IMG/VR virus record: IMGVR_UViG_3300027741_000274
Span: 1-23,390 of that record
Reading direction: 5' to 3' (one strand)
Source of the DNA: a virus
Length of the DNA: 23,390 nt
The notes below the pieces were generated by a model that worked only from the letters and a program-made list of their open reading frames with translations, searched no databases and was not told where the DNA came from. The position numbers and the translations under genes were made by a program. How positions within the stretch are numbered: the stretch's first letter is position 1; each line of letters begins with the position of its first letter. Below are positions 12,973 through 21,262 of the stretch, piece by piece.

Positions 12973-15900
12973 CAGAGCACTCCTGGGGCGGATTCGCGGA
13001 CGGCCTTTACGACCTCGTCGAGCTTTTCGCTCTGCCGCCGCAGTTCGGCGAGGTTCTCGTTCTTCGCCGAGTCGTCGCCGCGGAGGAGGCGGGTCAGCTC
13101 GCTGGCCCCGCCGGTCGTCGTCACGTCGGAGACTTGGAGGGCGGCGCGCGACGGGCCTTGAAGCTGGGCCGTTCGCCGTTCGTCCTCAAATTGCTTGAAC
13201 ATCGGAGCGACTTGCTCCATCTGGTTCTGGATGCCCTGTCGCAGGAAGGCGGCGACCTCGGCGCGGGGTTTGCCGGCGGCCTGCATCTCCTTGGCGGCGG
13301 CACCTAGGTCTTTCGCCGCACCCTCGCGGATGTCGCGAGCGAATCGCTCCTGCTCGGTCATCATCAGGTCAACGCCGCGGCCGACAGAAGTCTGCTGGCG
13401 GAACTCCTTGCCGCGATCCTCCATGTACCGCTGCTCGGCCCGCCGCTGCCCGGCGGCGTCCACGGGGCCGCCGTTCGCCTCCCTCTTGAAGTATTCGCCG
13501 ATCGACGCGAGGCCGGTGCGGGTCTCCTCGTTGAACCGCTGCTCCGGCGTCTTCGCCATCTCGGCACCCCGCGCGGCCATTCGTGCCCGCTCGGCTTCGG
13601 CGGTGCTTACATCGCGAGCCGCGTTCAGGCCAGCCGCGCTCTCGCGGGCTGCCTTGTCCACCTTGGCCTGAAGCTGTGCCCGCTCGCGGATCAACTCCTC
13701 CCGCTTGGCCCCGCTGCCCGACTGCATCTCCTCGTCGATCTGGCGGATGCGGAGGGCTTCCGGCGACGCGGCGATCTTTGCCTGACGCTCGAGGTCAGCC
13801 TTGGCTTCGTTCTGCACCCGCCGCTCAAGCTCGCGCTGCCGCTCAAGGTTCGCGTCGGCGATCCGGCGAGCCTCCTGCGTCTGCGGCGTGCTCATCGCCA
13901 GATCGGCCCGCCGAGCCTCGTCAGCGGCCTGTTGCGCCGAGTTGAGGTTGCCCTTGGCCTCCTCGGTCGCGCGATTCAGAGCGTCAGCGAATGCCTTGAG
14001 CTGGATGGTCGCGGCCTCAATGGCGGCGGCCTCGGCGTTGAGGGCTGCTTCCTGCTTCTCAAGACGCCCGCGGGCTGCCGGGGTCTGGAACTCCGGCTTC
14101 ATGGCTTGCCGGCGGATCGTCTCTCGCTGGTACTCAATATCACGCATCTGCCTGGCAACTGCGCCGTCCTGCATTCCGGCCGCCTGCAAGTTGCCGGCAG
14201 CGCGACCTAGGCGAGCGTCGATCTGCCGCTGAGGGTCGAGCGTCCTCTCGCGCCGGAAGCCGTCGGTTCTGGCCTCAATCGCAGCCTGCTGCCGGCGAAG
14301 CGTATCGACCTCGGCCTTCGCCTCATCGACCCGCTTCTCGCGATCCGCGTCGGTCAGATCCCTGCCGTTCTCATCCTTGCCAGAGGCGAACTGCTCCAGC
14401 CGCTTGTTTGCTTCCTCGAGTCGCTTGGCGGCTGCGTCCAGTTCAAGGCCGAAGAGCCTCGCGCCCGGCAGGCCAGCCTCAATCGCCTTGGCGACCTCTT
14501 CCTGCGCCTGCCGAATGGCCTCCGCAGGCCCACGAGCCGCCGTCACGATCTCGTTGGCGGTTTTGTTGAGCCCTTTGTCAATGACGTTCTGAAGCGACTG
14601 GATCAGCTCCTCAAACTTCGCGATCTCTTGCTCTGCGGAGATCGCCGAGTTCGTCTTGATGAGGCCAAAGAAGTCTCTCTGCGAAGCTTCCGGCCGCTTG
14701 AGTTCTTGCGCTCTGCGCAGAACTTCAACCTGCGACTGCGGGTCGCTGCCCACCTCGCCAGAAAGTCGTCGCAGACGCCCTGCTGCGTCAACCGTTTGCG
14801 AAGTGCGCTCGCGGTCGATGCCGAGCAGGAGCGACGAAAAGCCCGTGACGATGTTTGAAAACAAGAACTGACCAGCGCTCGCCGCGCGACCAGACTCCCT
14901 CGCTGAATTGCGCACCGCCGAGCGAACGACGGTGTCATCGGGAGCCGGCTCCACAGAAAGACGATTGAGCGCTGCTCGCTCCTGCTGCCGCGTTGTCCTG
15001 ATGCGGCCCTGCGTGATCGCTCGCTCCCCGGCGGTGGTCGCCCCTTCAAGCTCCTTCTGGAGCTTGTTCAGTTCGGCCCGAATCTCGGCGACTCCCTGAA
15101 ACTCCTGGCGTCGAAGAGGCGGGGCGTACAGTTCGCCGATCGTCCTGCCGAGGTTTTGCGGGGCTGCCGGCGACGAGTTCGCCGCCGCGCGTCGCTCGGC
15201 TGCGACTTCTGCCTGCTTCCGCTGAATCGCCTCAAGTTGCCTGGCGAAGTCGGCCGCCTTCTCTCCAGCGTCCGAAAAAAGCCCCCTTGCGACAGAGTCC
15301 CCAAGCGACTTGAACGACTGCCCCAACTCTTCGACGAGGTTCTTCTGCCTGGCGAGGGCATCGTTGAGTGCTCGAGTCTGGTCTTCTGCGCTGCGGCCGT
15401 TGTTTGCCCATCGGATCAGAGCGACCGCCGCCTGGCCTGCGAGCACCGCCCCGAGGCCGACGAACAGGCCGGTGGTGCCGCCGAGCACGAAGGCGAGCTG
15501 CGTGATGTTGTTGCTGACGGCGCGGAGCTTGAACTCAATGCCGCCCGTGGACGACAAGAAGTCGTCAACGGCAAAAGCGGCTTGATTCAAAGCGAGGGAC
15601 CACCTGTCTACGCCCTGCCTGCCAATGTCGCCAGCCCGCCCCAGTTCGCGGCCGAGCCCTCTCTCGTTGACTCTGGCGAGGGTTGCGGTGGTGCGAGTTG
15701 CTGCGGTCCTAAGCCTCGCCAGTTCTTGCTCGACCGCTGGCGTGTCCAGCGTGCCGGCCGCGAAAGCGGCGGCGGCGGCGTTGCGCAGCTCATTGAACGC
15801 GGCAACCGCCGGCCCTCGGGCATCTCGCGAGACGCGGCCGATGTACCCTTGAAGGATTTGCAGTTGCGCGCTAACGCCTCTCAGTGCGTTCTGGTCGAGT

Positions 15901-18900
15901 CCGAGGCCGACTCCCGTCACGCCCTCTCCGCCAAACGAGCGAGAGAAGTTCATCGCGCCGGCGGCGCGGGTCGCGTCTTGCGTCAGGTGAATGAGGCTCG
16001 CGCGGGCGGCTTCGATTTCCTGCGCCGTGGCGTGCGGACCAATGGCGTTGAGCCGCCTGAACTCTTCCCTCGCCTCAATGATGGCTGGGATCATGCGGGC
16101 CTGGAGCGGGCCGGGCAGACTTTCGATCTGAGATTGCAACGAAACGATTGATTGCCCGACGCCCGAAAGCATCTTGGCAGGGTCATTCGGCAGGCGGCCG
16201 AGCAACTGTGTGGCGCGGCTTCGCAGGGAGTCGGAGAAGTAGTTCTGCCCAAGACGGGTCGCGGAGCCTTGGTTCGACAAGGCGCGTGACTCGTCTTGAA
16301 GCACAGGTGGCAGAAGAAATTGATTCGCGTTCTCGACTCGCCGCCTCTGCTCGGCACTCGCCTCGTCACGCTGCTCTTGACGCTGTCTTGCCGCAGCAGC
16401 AGCCGCCAGACGCGCTCGAACGTCTGTGGCGAGCCCTTGGTTTGAGACGAGTTCGGACTCCCGCTGCAAGACGGGCGGGAGCATGAACTCGTTCGCGCTT
16501 GCCACCCGACGACGCTGCTCTGCCTGCGCCTCGGTCCTCGCCTCTTGGATCTGCCGCAGTTGAGCCGCCCTCGCCAGCCGCCCCCGAACGTCGGTCGCAA
16601 GCCCCTGATTCGACAGGATTTCTGACTCTCGCTGCAAAACGGGCGGGAGCAGAAACTGATTGGCCGCATCGACCCGGCGACGGTTCTCGGCCGGTCGGGT
16701 TTCGCTCTCGCCGACGCCGGCCTCCGTCGCAGCCATCGCGTCGCGAAACTGCGTCGTCGCTCGCCCTGCTTCGGCCGCAGCCTGCGCGGCAGCCTTCAGG
16801 TTTTTTGCGGTGTTCTGAAGCGCTCGCCGCTGCGTGATGTCGAGTGCGGCGAATCGCTCGTCCAGGGACTTCATCTCGCCGAGCAAGCGATCAAGCTGCG
16901 TGCTCTCGCTGCCGACGCGGAAGAGGTTTTTGATGCCCTCGCCGCGGCCAATGGAATCAACCCTCTCCTCGAGCACAGCGATGGCTCGCTCGGCCGCCGA
17001 CAGCGGCTGAACTCCGGCGGCGAACGCAGCCGCAGCCGCTCTCGCGGCCTCGGCAACATCTTGCAGAGACCTCCGAGCAGCCCTGCCGAAATCTTCGCTC
17101 GCCTTGCTCGCCGAAGTGATGCGAGCCTCTAGATCCGCGACGGCTTTCGCCCTGCCAGCCGACGAGTTGTCCGACACAAACGCGCCAGAGGTGGCCGAGA
17201 TCGACTTTGTCGCCGCCGCGAGTGCCGACACGGCGGCCTGATAGTCGCGAACCGAACCAGCGCCGGCGCGAAGGGCAGACCTTGCGTCCTTGACCTCCTT
17301 GACAAACGGGGCGAGCGCCGTGCGAGAACTTGCCGGCAAAGTCTTGAACGAGTCGCTCAAAGCCCGAACGTCAGTGTTCAGCGCCTCGACGCTCCGCGAG
17401 CCGCCCTCGCCCTTGAAGAGGCCGGTGTTGACGAGTTCGGCGTATGCTCGAGCCCGCTGCATCTCTGCCGACAGATTGCCGACGGCCTTCGCAACAGCGT
17501 TGATGTCGGAGACGCTCGCCGAACCGCCGTCCCTGATCGCTTGCGCGAGGGCGGCGGCGCGACCGATCGCGTCGGAGAAGGCCGGGATGAGCTGCCGGCG
17601 GATAGGTTCGGACAGGGTCTCAAACTCGCCGACGGCCGCCGTCGCTTGGTTGGCAATGGCCGACACGTTGACCGGCGTCCTCACGCGGACTCGGCTGGCT
17701 GCATCGCCGAGCGCCTGGCTGGCCTGAGCGGCATTTCCGCTGGCCTTGAACGCCGACTGAAGCCTCCCCAGCGTGGCGACCATCCTGTCAAGAGACTCGG
17801 TGCCGCGAGCGCCGCCTGCTGAGACCGCGTCGCCCAAGGACGCCGCATCGCCGAGAGCCTTGCGCATCTCCGGCGAGAAACGCTGCCGAAGCGACTCTGG
17901 CAGGGCATCAAACGCGGACAGCGTCCGGGCTGCCGCTGCCTCAACGCTGGCAAAAACCGAAGGATCGCCGATTGCGGCCGCTGCTGTTCGCAGCTTGTCG
18001 GCGCTGCTGGCGATTGACGAAGCCTCCGAAAGCCGGCGAATTGCGGCCTCTGCTTGTGCTGCGCCAGCCCCCGTGTCGCGGTAGGCTGCAATCAGCCCCG
18101 TCGCCTCCTTCTGTAGCGCCAGCAGGCCGCGGGCGGCCTGCGGCGAGAGCGTGGAGAAGATTGCGTTTGCGCGGTTCGCCTGAAGCGCGATCTCGTCGAA
18201 CGCCGCGCCCTTCGTTGAGGCCACCAACTCGTTGAAACTGTCGGTCAACTGGTTGACGATCCCGACCTGTCGCTCAAACTCTCGGCTCGTCTTCGCGCTC
18301 GCGCCGCCGCGGCTTTCCTCGCCCTCAAGCTTGGCGTAGGCCGCGACAAGCTTGTTCACGGCGTCGAGCCTTCGTTCGTCGAGTGCGCCGACATCGGCGT
18401 TGCGGGTGACGAACGCGGGCTGAGAGTCCCGCATCTTCGTGGCGGCGGCGCTTGAGTCGAGCGCCTGCTTGAACGCCGGAGCCCTGTCAACGATTCCCCG
18501 AGCGTTGATCGCTCCGAGCGAGGCGACCGCTTCGCTGAGAAAGCCAACAGACTGAGTTGCGCCGCGAACGTCGGCGGTCAGCCTGTTGAAGGTGCGGCCC
18601 GTCGTGCCGACCTTTTCGATGCTCGCGCTGACGCGCTCGGTTCGTTTCTGCAACTCAATCAGAGTGGGCTGGAACGCCGCCTGGATGTCTGCTGGGAATG
18701 AGGATAGCTCGCTCTGAATCTTCTCGAGCGGAGCCGTGACCTCCTGCCCGAGCGAGACCATCTGCTTGAACTTGCGAGTCGCTTCGTCGAGCTGCTGCGT
18801 GCCGACGACCTTGAGCGCGATCTTGATCTGGTCGAGGTCGCGGAACTGAGCCAGCTTCGCGACGGCCTCTTCAAGCTGCGTCTGCCTGACCTTGACGACC

Positions 18901-19409
18901 GCCCCCGTGGAGGTGTCCTTGCCAAAGGCAACGCCACGCCGCTTGCCGTACTCGTCGGCGGCTTGCATGGAGGCGACCAGCTCCCTCGCCTCCTTCAACC
19001 CGCCGACGCTGGCGACGAGGTTCACCTCCTTCGACGAGATACCGCGGATCGCGTCGTGGAGTTGGGCTGCCGTCTTGAAGCCGGTCCCGCGGACGCTGAT
19101 GTCGATCTGCCGCTTCCCCAGCTCCGCCAGCCGCTGGGAAAGCTCCTCGACAGTCCGCACCGCACCCTTGAAGCCCTGGAACGACAGCTTCATGCTGTTC
19201 GCCGCCTTCAGGGCTCGCTCCACCTTCTGAAGAGGCGTGTAGATGTTCTCGAGCGACCGCGACGCCTGGCGGGACGCCGCGTTTAGGTCGCTCTCAACCC
19301 GCTTGGCGAACCGGCCGACATCCTGAGCAGAGGCGTTGATCTTGCTCTGGAAGTCGGCCGTGTTCGCCGAGACGATGGCGCTGATCTTGCCGAGATAGCC
19401 GTTTGCCAT
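12972..19409 (-). CDS. Tail tape measure protein
   Basis: At 2145 residues this is by far the largest gene and lies just after the chaperone pair. The N-terminus (MANGYLGKISAIVSANTADFQSKINASAQDV) is typical of tape measure proteins. The protein is mostly Ala-, Arg-, Glu- and Gln-rich helix of coiled-coil type. One hydrophobic stretch occurs near residues 1303-1335 (LGGTTGLFVGLGAVLAGQAA), as expected for a segment that enters the membrane during DNA delivery. The central part holds three tandem 56-residue repeats and several weaker modules with an LP-x-x-x-R-x-x-x-x-P core. In the family this protein sets tail length, so the size implies a long flexible tail. A ribosome site (AGGGA) lies about 7 bases before the ATG at 19409. 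I saw no peptidase motif. Confidence 0.93.
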   Translation of the reverse strand: MANGYLGKISAIVSANTADFQSKINASAQDVGRFAKRVESDLNAASRQASRSLENIYTPLQKVERALKAANSMKLSFQGFKGAVRTVEELSQRLAELGKRQIDISVRGTGFKTAAQLHDAIRGISSKEVNLVASVGGLKEARELVASMQAADEYGKRRGVAFGKDTSTGAVVKVRQTQLEEAVAKLAQFRDLDQIKIALKVVGTQQLDEATRKFKQMVSLGQEVTAPLEKIQSELSSFPADIQAAFQPTLIELQKRTERVSASIEKVGTTGRTFNRLTADVRGATQSVGFLSEAVASLGAINARGIVDRAPAFKQALDSSAAATKMRDSQPAFVTRNADVGALDERRLDAVNKLVAAYAKLEGEESRGGASAKTSREFERQVGIVNQLTDSFNELVASTKGAAFDEIALQANRANAIFSTLSPQAARGLLALQKEATGLIAAYRDTGAGAAQAEAAIRRLSEASSIASSADKLRTAAAAIGDPSVFASVEAAAARTLSAFDALPESLRQRFSPEMRKALGDAASLGDAVSAGGARGTESLDRMVATLGRLQSAFKASGNAAQASQALGDAASRVRVRTPVNVSAIANQATAAVGEFETLSEPIRRQLIPAFSDAIGRAAALAQAIRDGGSASVSDINAVAKAVGNLSAEMQRARAYAELVNTGLFKGEGGSRSVEALNTDVRALSDSFKTLPASSRTALAPFVKEVKDARSALRAGAGSVRDYQAAVSALAAATKSISATSGAFVSDNSSAGRAKAVADLEARITSASKASEDFGRAARRSLQDVAEAARAAAAAFAAGVQPLSAAERAIAVLEERVDSIGRGEGIKNLFRVGSESTQLDRLLGEMKSLDERFAALDITQRRALQNTAKNLKAAAQAAAEAGRATTQFRDAMAATEAGVGESETRPAENRRRVDAANQFLLPPVLQRESEILSNQGLATDVRGRLARAAQLRQIQEARTEAQAEQRRRVASANEFMLPPVLQRESELVSNQGLATDVRARLAAAAAARQRQEQRDEASAEQRRRVENANQFLLPPVLQDESRALSNQGSATRLGQNYFSDSLRSRATQLLGRLPNDPAKMLSGVGQSIVSLQSQIESLPGPLQARMIPAIIEAREEFRRLNAIGPHATAQEIEAARASLIHLTQDATRAAGAMNFSRSFGGEGVTGVGLGLDQNALRGVSAQLQILQGYIGRVSRDARGPAVAAFNELRNAAAAAFAAGTLDTPAVEQELARLRTAATRTTATLARVNERGLGRELGRAGDIGRQGVDRWSLALNQAAFAVDDFLSSTGGIEFKLRAVSNNITQLAFVLGGTTGLFVGLGAVLAGQAAVALIRWANNGRSAEDQTRALNDALARQKNLVEELGQSFKSLGDSVARGLFSDAGEKAADFARQLEAIQRKQAEVAAERRAAANSSPAAPQNLGRTIGELYAPPLRRQEFQGVAEIRAELNKLQKELEGATTAGERAITQGRIRTTRQQERAALNRLSVEPAPDDTVVRSAVRNSARESGRAASAGQFLFSNIVTGFSSLLLGIDRERTSQTVDAAGRLRRLSGEVGSDPQSQVEVLRRAQELKRPEASQRDFFGLIKTNSAISAEQEIAKFEELIQSLQNVIDKGLNKTANEIVTAARGPAEAIRQAQEEVAKAIEAGLPGARLFGLELDAAAKRLEEANKRLEQFASGKDENGRDLTDADREKRVDEAKAEVDTLRRQQAAIEARTDGFRRERTLDPQRQIDARLGRAAGNLQAAGMQDGAVARQMRDIEYQRETIRRQAMKPEFQTPAARGRLEKQEAALNAEAAAIEAATIQLKAFADALNRATEEAKGNLNSAQQAADEARRADLAMSTPQTQEARRIADANLERQRELERRVQNEAKADLERQAKIAASPEALRIRQIDEEMQSGSGAKREELIRERAQLQAKVDKAARESAAGLNAARDVSTAEAERARMAARGAEMAKTPEQRFNEETRTGLASIGEYFKREANGGPVDAAGQRRAEQRYMEDRGKEFRQQTSVGRGVDLMMTEQERFARDIREGAAKDLGAAAKEMQAAGKPRAEVAAFLRQGIQNQMEQVAPMFKQFEDERRTAQLQGPSRAALQVSDVTTTGGASELTRLLRGDDSAKNENLAELRRQSEKLDEVVKAVRESAPGVL
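16251..16682 (-). repeat. Three tandem 168-bp (56-residue) repeats within the tape measure gene
   Basis: Units begin at 16682, 16514 and 16346 on the minus strand. Units one and two are full 56-residue copies; the third is recognisable for about 32 residues and then diverges. The shared core is RRRV..AN[QE]F[LM]LPPVLQ.ES, followed by SNQG.AT. The first two copies also share DVR.RLA and end in an Ala/Gln/Glu-rich helix. Copies are diverged in DNA, so this is not a very recent duplication. Confidence 0.9.
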
Positions 19410-19413
19410 CGCT

Positions 19414-19737
19414 TCATCCCTGGTTGATCGGCGTCTTGAGCTTCAGCAACTCGGACAACATCTGCTCGTTCGTCTGCTCCGGCTTGACGACCGCGGGGAT
19501 GAACGCCGACTCGTCCGGTAGGTCGTGCTTCTTGAAGTGGCCCGACGCCGCCATGATGACCCGGCATACCCTCGCGGTCTGCTGCCAGCCGTCGTTGAGC
19601 GGCCACCTCTGGTCATAGGCGTGCCACTCAGCGATCTCCTCCGAATCAACCTCGGCCAGCATCCTCTTGACCGACATCCCGAACATCGCGGCTAGCTTGA
19701 AGTAGAATCGCCGCTCGGGGCGTCGGCGGAATCTTCC
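19414..19737 (-). CDS. Tail assembly chaperone C-terminal extension, -1 frame (lambda gpT-type)
   Basis: This frame is open from the slip point to the TGA at 19416-19414 and adds 107 residues. It has an ATG at 19686 that would give a 90-residue protein, but 17 further codons upstream are open and read RRRPERRFYFKLAAMFG before merging into SVKRMLAEVDSEEIAEW. That basic lead followed by 'M-x-[VI]-x-R-M-L-x-E-[VI]-x-S-x-E-[IL]-x-E-W' is typical of the second domain of tail chaperones, where the family normally carries it as a frameshift product. The frame is -1 relative to the first chaperone gene. A fusion would be 216 residues. Independent translation from 19686 is possible but has little support. 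Confidence 0.75.
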   Translation of the reverse strand, partial: GRFRRRPERRFYFKLAAMFGMSVKRMLAEVDSEEIAEWHAYDQRWPLNDGWQQTARVCRVIMAASGHFKKHDLPDESAFIPAVVKPEQTNEQMLSELLKLKTPINQG

Positions 19738-20063
19738 CCCAAGGCATCAACTGCCTCCTGCGTGAAGGCGTTGAGCTTCCACGCCTCCTCAAAGAGCCGG
19801 TTGATCACGACGCTCGACTTCTTGCCGAGGAGGTCGATGTCCTTGTCCTCAAAGAGCCGCTCGCCGCCCTCGTCGCAGAGCGTGATCAGGAGGAAGCGGA
19901 TGCGGAAGGCCCGCATCTTCTGGTCCGCGTAGGACTCCTCGAAGTGATCGCGGTCGGTGCCGCTGATCACGCGGAGGTACACGTCGCCCTTCCACTCGGG
20001 GACGTGAACCTTCTCGAGCCGAAAATCCTCGACCGCGATGATGCTGGACTTGCTGAGAGCCAT
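19692..20063 (-). CDS. Tail assembly chaperone, zero-frame product (lambda gpG-type)
   Basis: The 123-residue product has the form of phage tail assembly chaperones. It begins with a short lead (MALSKSSIIAVEDFRLEKVH) and continues VPEWKGDVYLRVISGTDRD (residues 21-39), the usual 'VPEW-G-V-R-LSG-R' strand-turn pattern. A helical middle follows (RAFRIRFLLITLCDEGGERLF), and the last 14 residues are acidic and Ser-rich and look like a read-out tail. The family coats or guides the tape measure protein while the tube is built. A ribosome site AAAGG lies 7 bases before the ATG. The reading frame after residue 109 can be exchanged for the -1 frame at a GGGGGAA run, giving a longer chaperone. Confidence 0.8.
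   Translation of the reverse strand: MALSKSSIIAVEDFRLEKVHVPEWKGDVYLRVISGTDRDHFEESYADQKMRAFRIRFLLITLCDEGGERLFEDKDIDLLGKKSSVVINRLFEEAWKLNAFTQEAVDALGEDSADAPSGDSTSS
19734..19742 (-). promoter_or_regulatory. Candidate -1 ribosomal frameshift site (TTGGGGGAA)
   Basis: In the zero frame the codons are TTG GGG GAA. The five G's let a GGG-decoding tRNA in the P site move back one base and pair with GGG again. The next codon is then GGA in the frame of the downstream chaperone domain. This is not the perfect lambda-type heptamer, because the A-site pair (GAA to GGA) does not re-pair fully. P-site slippage is therefore the likely mechanism. The direction (-1) and location near the end of the first chaperone gene match the known conserved arrangement. 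Confidence 0.6.
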
Positions 20064-20075
20064 GAGAAAACCTTT

Positions 20076-20462
20076 CTACTGCCCCTGATAGTCAGTGAGG
20101 CTGAACCGAAGTGAACCCTTGACCAAGTCGCCAGCCGTGGCGTTGACAGACGCCGACTCCAGAATCACTCGCCTGGAGATCGTCATGCCGGGTGAGGTGA
20201 AGACGAGCGTGCCGGGGATGCGAACCAGACCAGAGGGGTCGTAGTTCGCATACAGAAAGTCCACCGCCACCGAGCCGCCCGACCAGTCGCCGGTCGGCAC
20301 CTTGACGATGTACCCCGTGGGGTCGGTGGCCCCCGTCATATCGACAACCTCCGCGGTCGGCGTCTCGACTGAGATGCCGACCGCGGAGGCGGAGAACGCC
20401 TGTATGCCCAGGCTCGACGGCCTGAACGTGAACTGTGCGCCATGCGCGGTGACTCCGGCCAT
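20076..20462 (-). CDS. Tail tube-like protein, paralogue B
   Basis: This 128-residue protein shares the MAGV start and the C-terminal GDLVKG element with the preceding gene. Its middle differs: it contains SVETPTAEVVDMTGATDP, a pattern often seen in major tail proteins, and VPTGDWSGGSVAVDFLY, followed by beta strands. It lies directly before the tail assembly chaperone. In siphoviruses the major tail protein gene usually occupies this place, so this is the better candidate of the two for the tube subunit. The ATG at 20462 is preceded by a G-rich region rather than a clean ribosome site. Which of the two proteins builds the tube cannot be decided from sequence. Confidence 0.65.
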   Translation of the reverse strand: MAGVTAHGAQFTFRPSSLGIQAFSASAVGISVETPTAEVVDMTGATDPTGYIVKVPTGDWSGGSVAVDFLYANYDPSGLVRIPGTLVFTSPGMTISRRVILESASVNATAGDLVKGSLRFSLTDYQGQ

Positions 20463-20482
20463 TGCGGGTCACCCCCTGGTCA

Positions 20483-20812
20483 TCAAGCCACGCGCCAGGT
20501 GGCGTTGCCCTTGATGAGGTCGCCCACGGTGCCGCCGACGGTCGATGCCTGGAGGGTGGCGTTGCCGCTGAAACTGACCGGGCCGGTGATGCTGATCGCG
20601 GCCGACTGCACGGTGACGACGGTCGTCGCGATGTAGTCGCAGGAAATCTCCCGCTGCACGAACGTCGGAACGTACTCCCGACGGCCGCCAATGGGGATGC
20701 CAAGGTGCGAGCCGTCGGCGTTGTCGATCTGGTCGTTGACATTGAAGCTCGTGATGACGAGCGTCTGAGACCCGTAGGTCATCGTCACGCCCATCGCTGC
20801 AACACCGGCCAT
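20483..20812 (-). CDS. Tail tube-like protein, paralogue A
   Basis: This 109-residue protein starts MAGVAAMG and ends with VGGTVGDLIKGNATWRVA. The next gene encodes a protein with the same start (MAGV) and the same late element (GDL[IV]KG), so the two are probably paralogues. Between the ends the protein is beta-rich, with alternating polar and hydrophobic residues and no membrane segment. Its place right after the tail terminator and before the chaperone pair is where major tail (tube) proteins are encoded. The product is short for a major tail protein, so tube subunit is an inference. A strong ribosome site (AAGGAG, 8 bases before the ATG) supports the start and high expression. Confidence 0.65.
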   Translation of the reverse strand: MAGVAAMGVTMTYGSQTLVITSFNVNDQIDNADGSHLGIPIGGRREYVPTFVQREISCDYIATTVVTVQSAAISITGPVSFSGNATLQASTVGGTVGDLIKGNATWRVA

Positions 20813-20836
20813 AGATGCGTCTCCTTACGCGAAGTG

Positions 20837-21262
20837 TTATTCGGTGGCTTCCGACCACCGAATCTGAAAAAGCTGTCGTACTTCGTATGCGGGGGGGAGC
20901 TGGGCTCCGACTGTCGCGGGGTCGAGGTAGTCGTCCGTCTCGGACACAAGCCGCATATCACTGATTGTAACGCCCGAGAGCGTGCCGATGTTGCCATCCA
21001 GAGTCAGCCTGACGGCCTCCGCCAACTCTCGAGCGTCGTCGTAGTACAAGGCCCACGAGGCGATCTGGAGGTGGACGATCGGCTGGTACAGAGGGCCAGC
21101 CATCGTGCTCTCGCGGGTGACGTTCGGCCGCTTGTAGACGCAGAACGGCAGGACGGCGTTCTTCGGAACCGCGATCGGGTAGACCTGAAAGCCGATGAGC
21201 CTCGCCACCGCCGGTGCGGTGACGAGCTTCTGGAAGACGTGCTTTTCGGGGCCGAGGATCAT
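20837..21262 (-). CDS. Tail terminator / tail completion protein, DUF3168-like
   Basis: The 141-residue product matches the DUF3168 tail-completion pattern. It has an N-terminal helix ending in a small module (LVTAPAVARLIGFQVYPIAV), then LPFCVYKR near residues 38-44, where the family has its conserved P-[FY]-x-x-Y segment. A strand follows (PIVHLQIASW), then a long helix (DDARELAEAVRLTLDG). In siphoviruses this protein ends tail-tube polymerisation and joins tail to head. Its ATG overlaps the previous stop (ATGA), and 24 bases separate it from the first tail-tube-like gene. The order fits the call well, although the sequence match is by motif only. Confidence 0.75.
   Translation of the reverse strand: MILGPEKHVFQKLVTAPAVARLIGFQVYPIAVPKNAVLPFCVYKRPNVTRESTMAGPLYQPIVHLQIASWALYYDDARELAEAVRLTLDGNIGTLSGVTISDMRLVSETDDYLDPATVGAQLPPAYEVRQLFQIRWSEATE

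Noticed and set aside
15156-16151. Plus-strand open frame of 331 codons inside the tape measure
   Set aside because: It is antisense to a well-supported tape measure gene and shows no motif.
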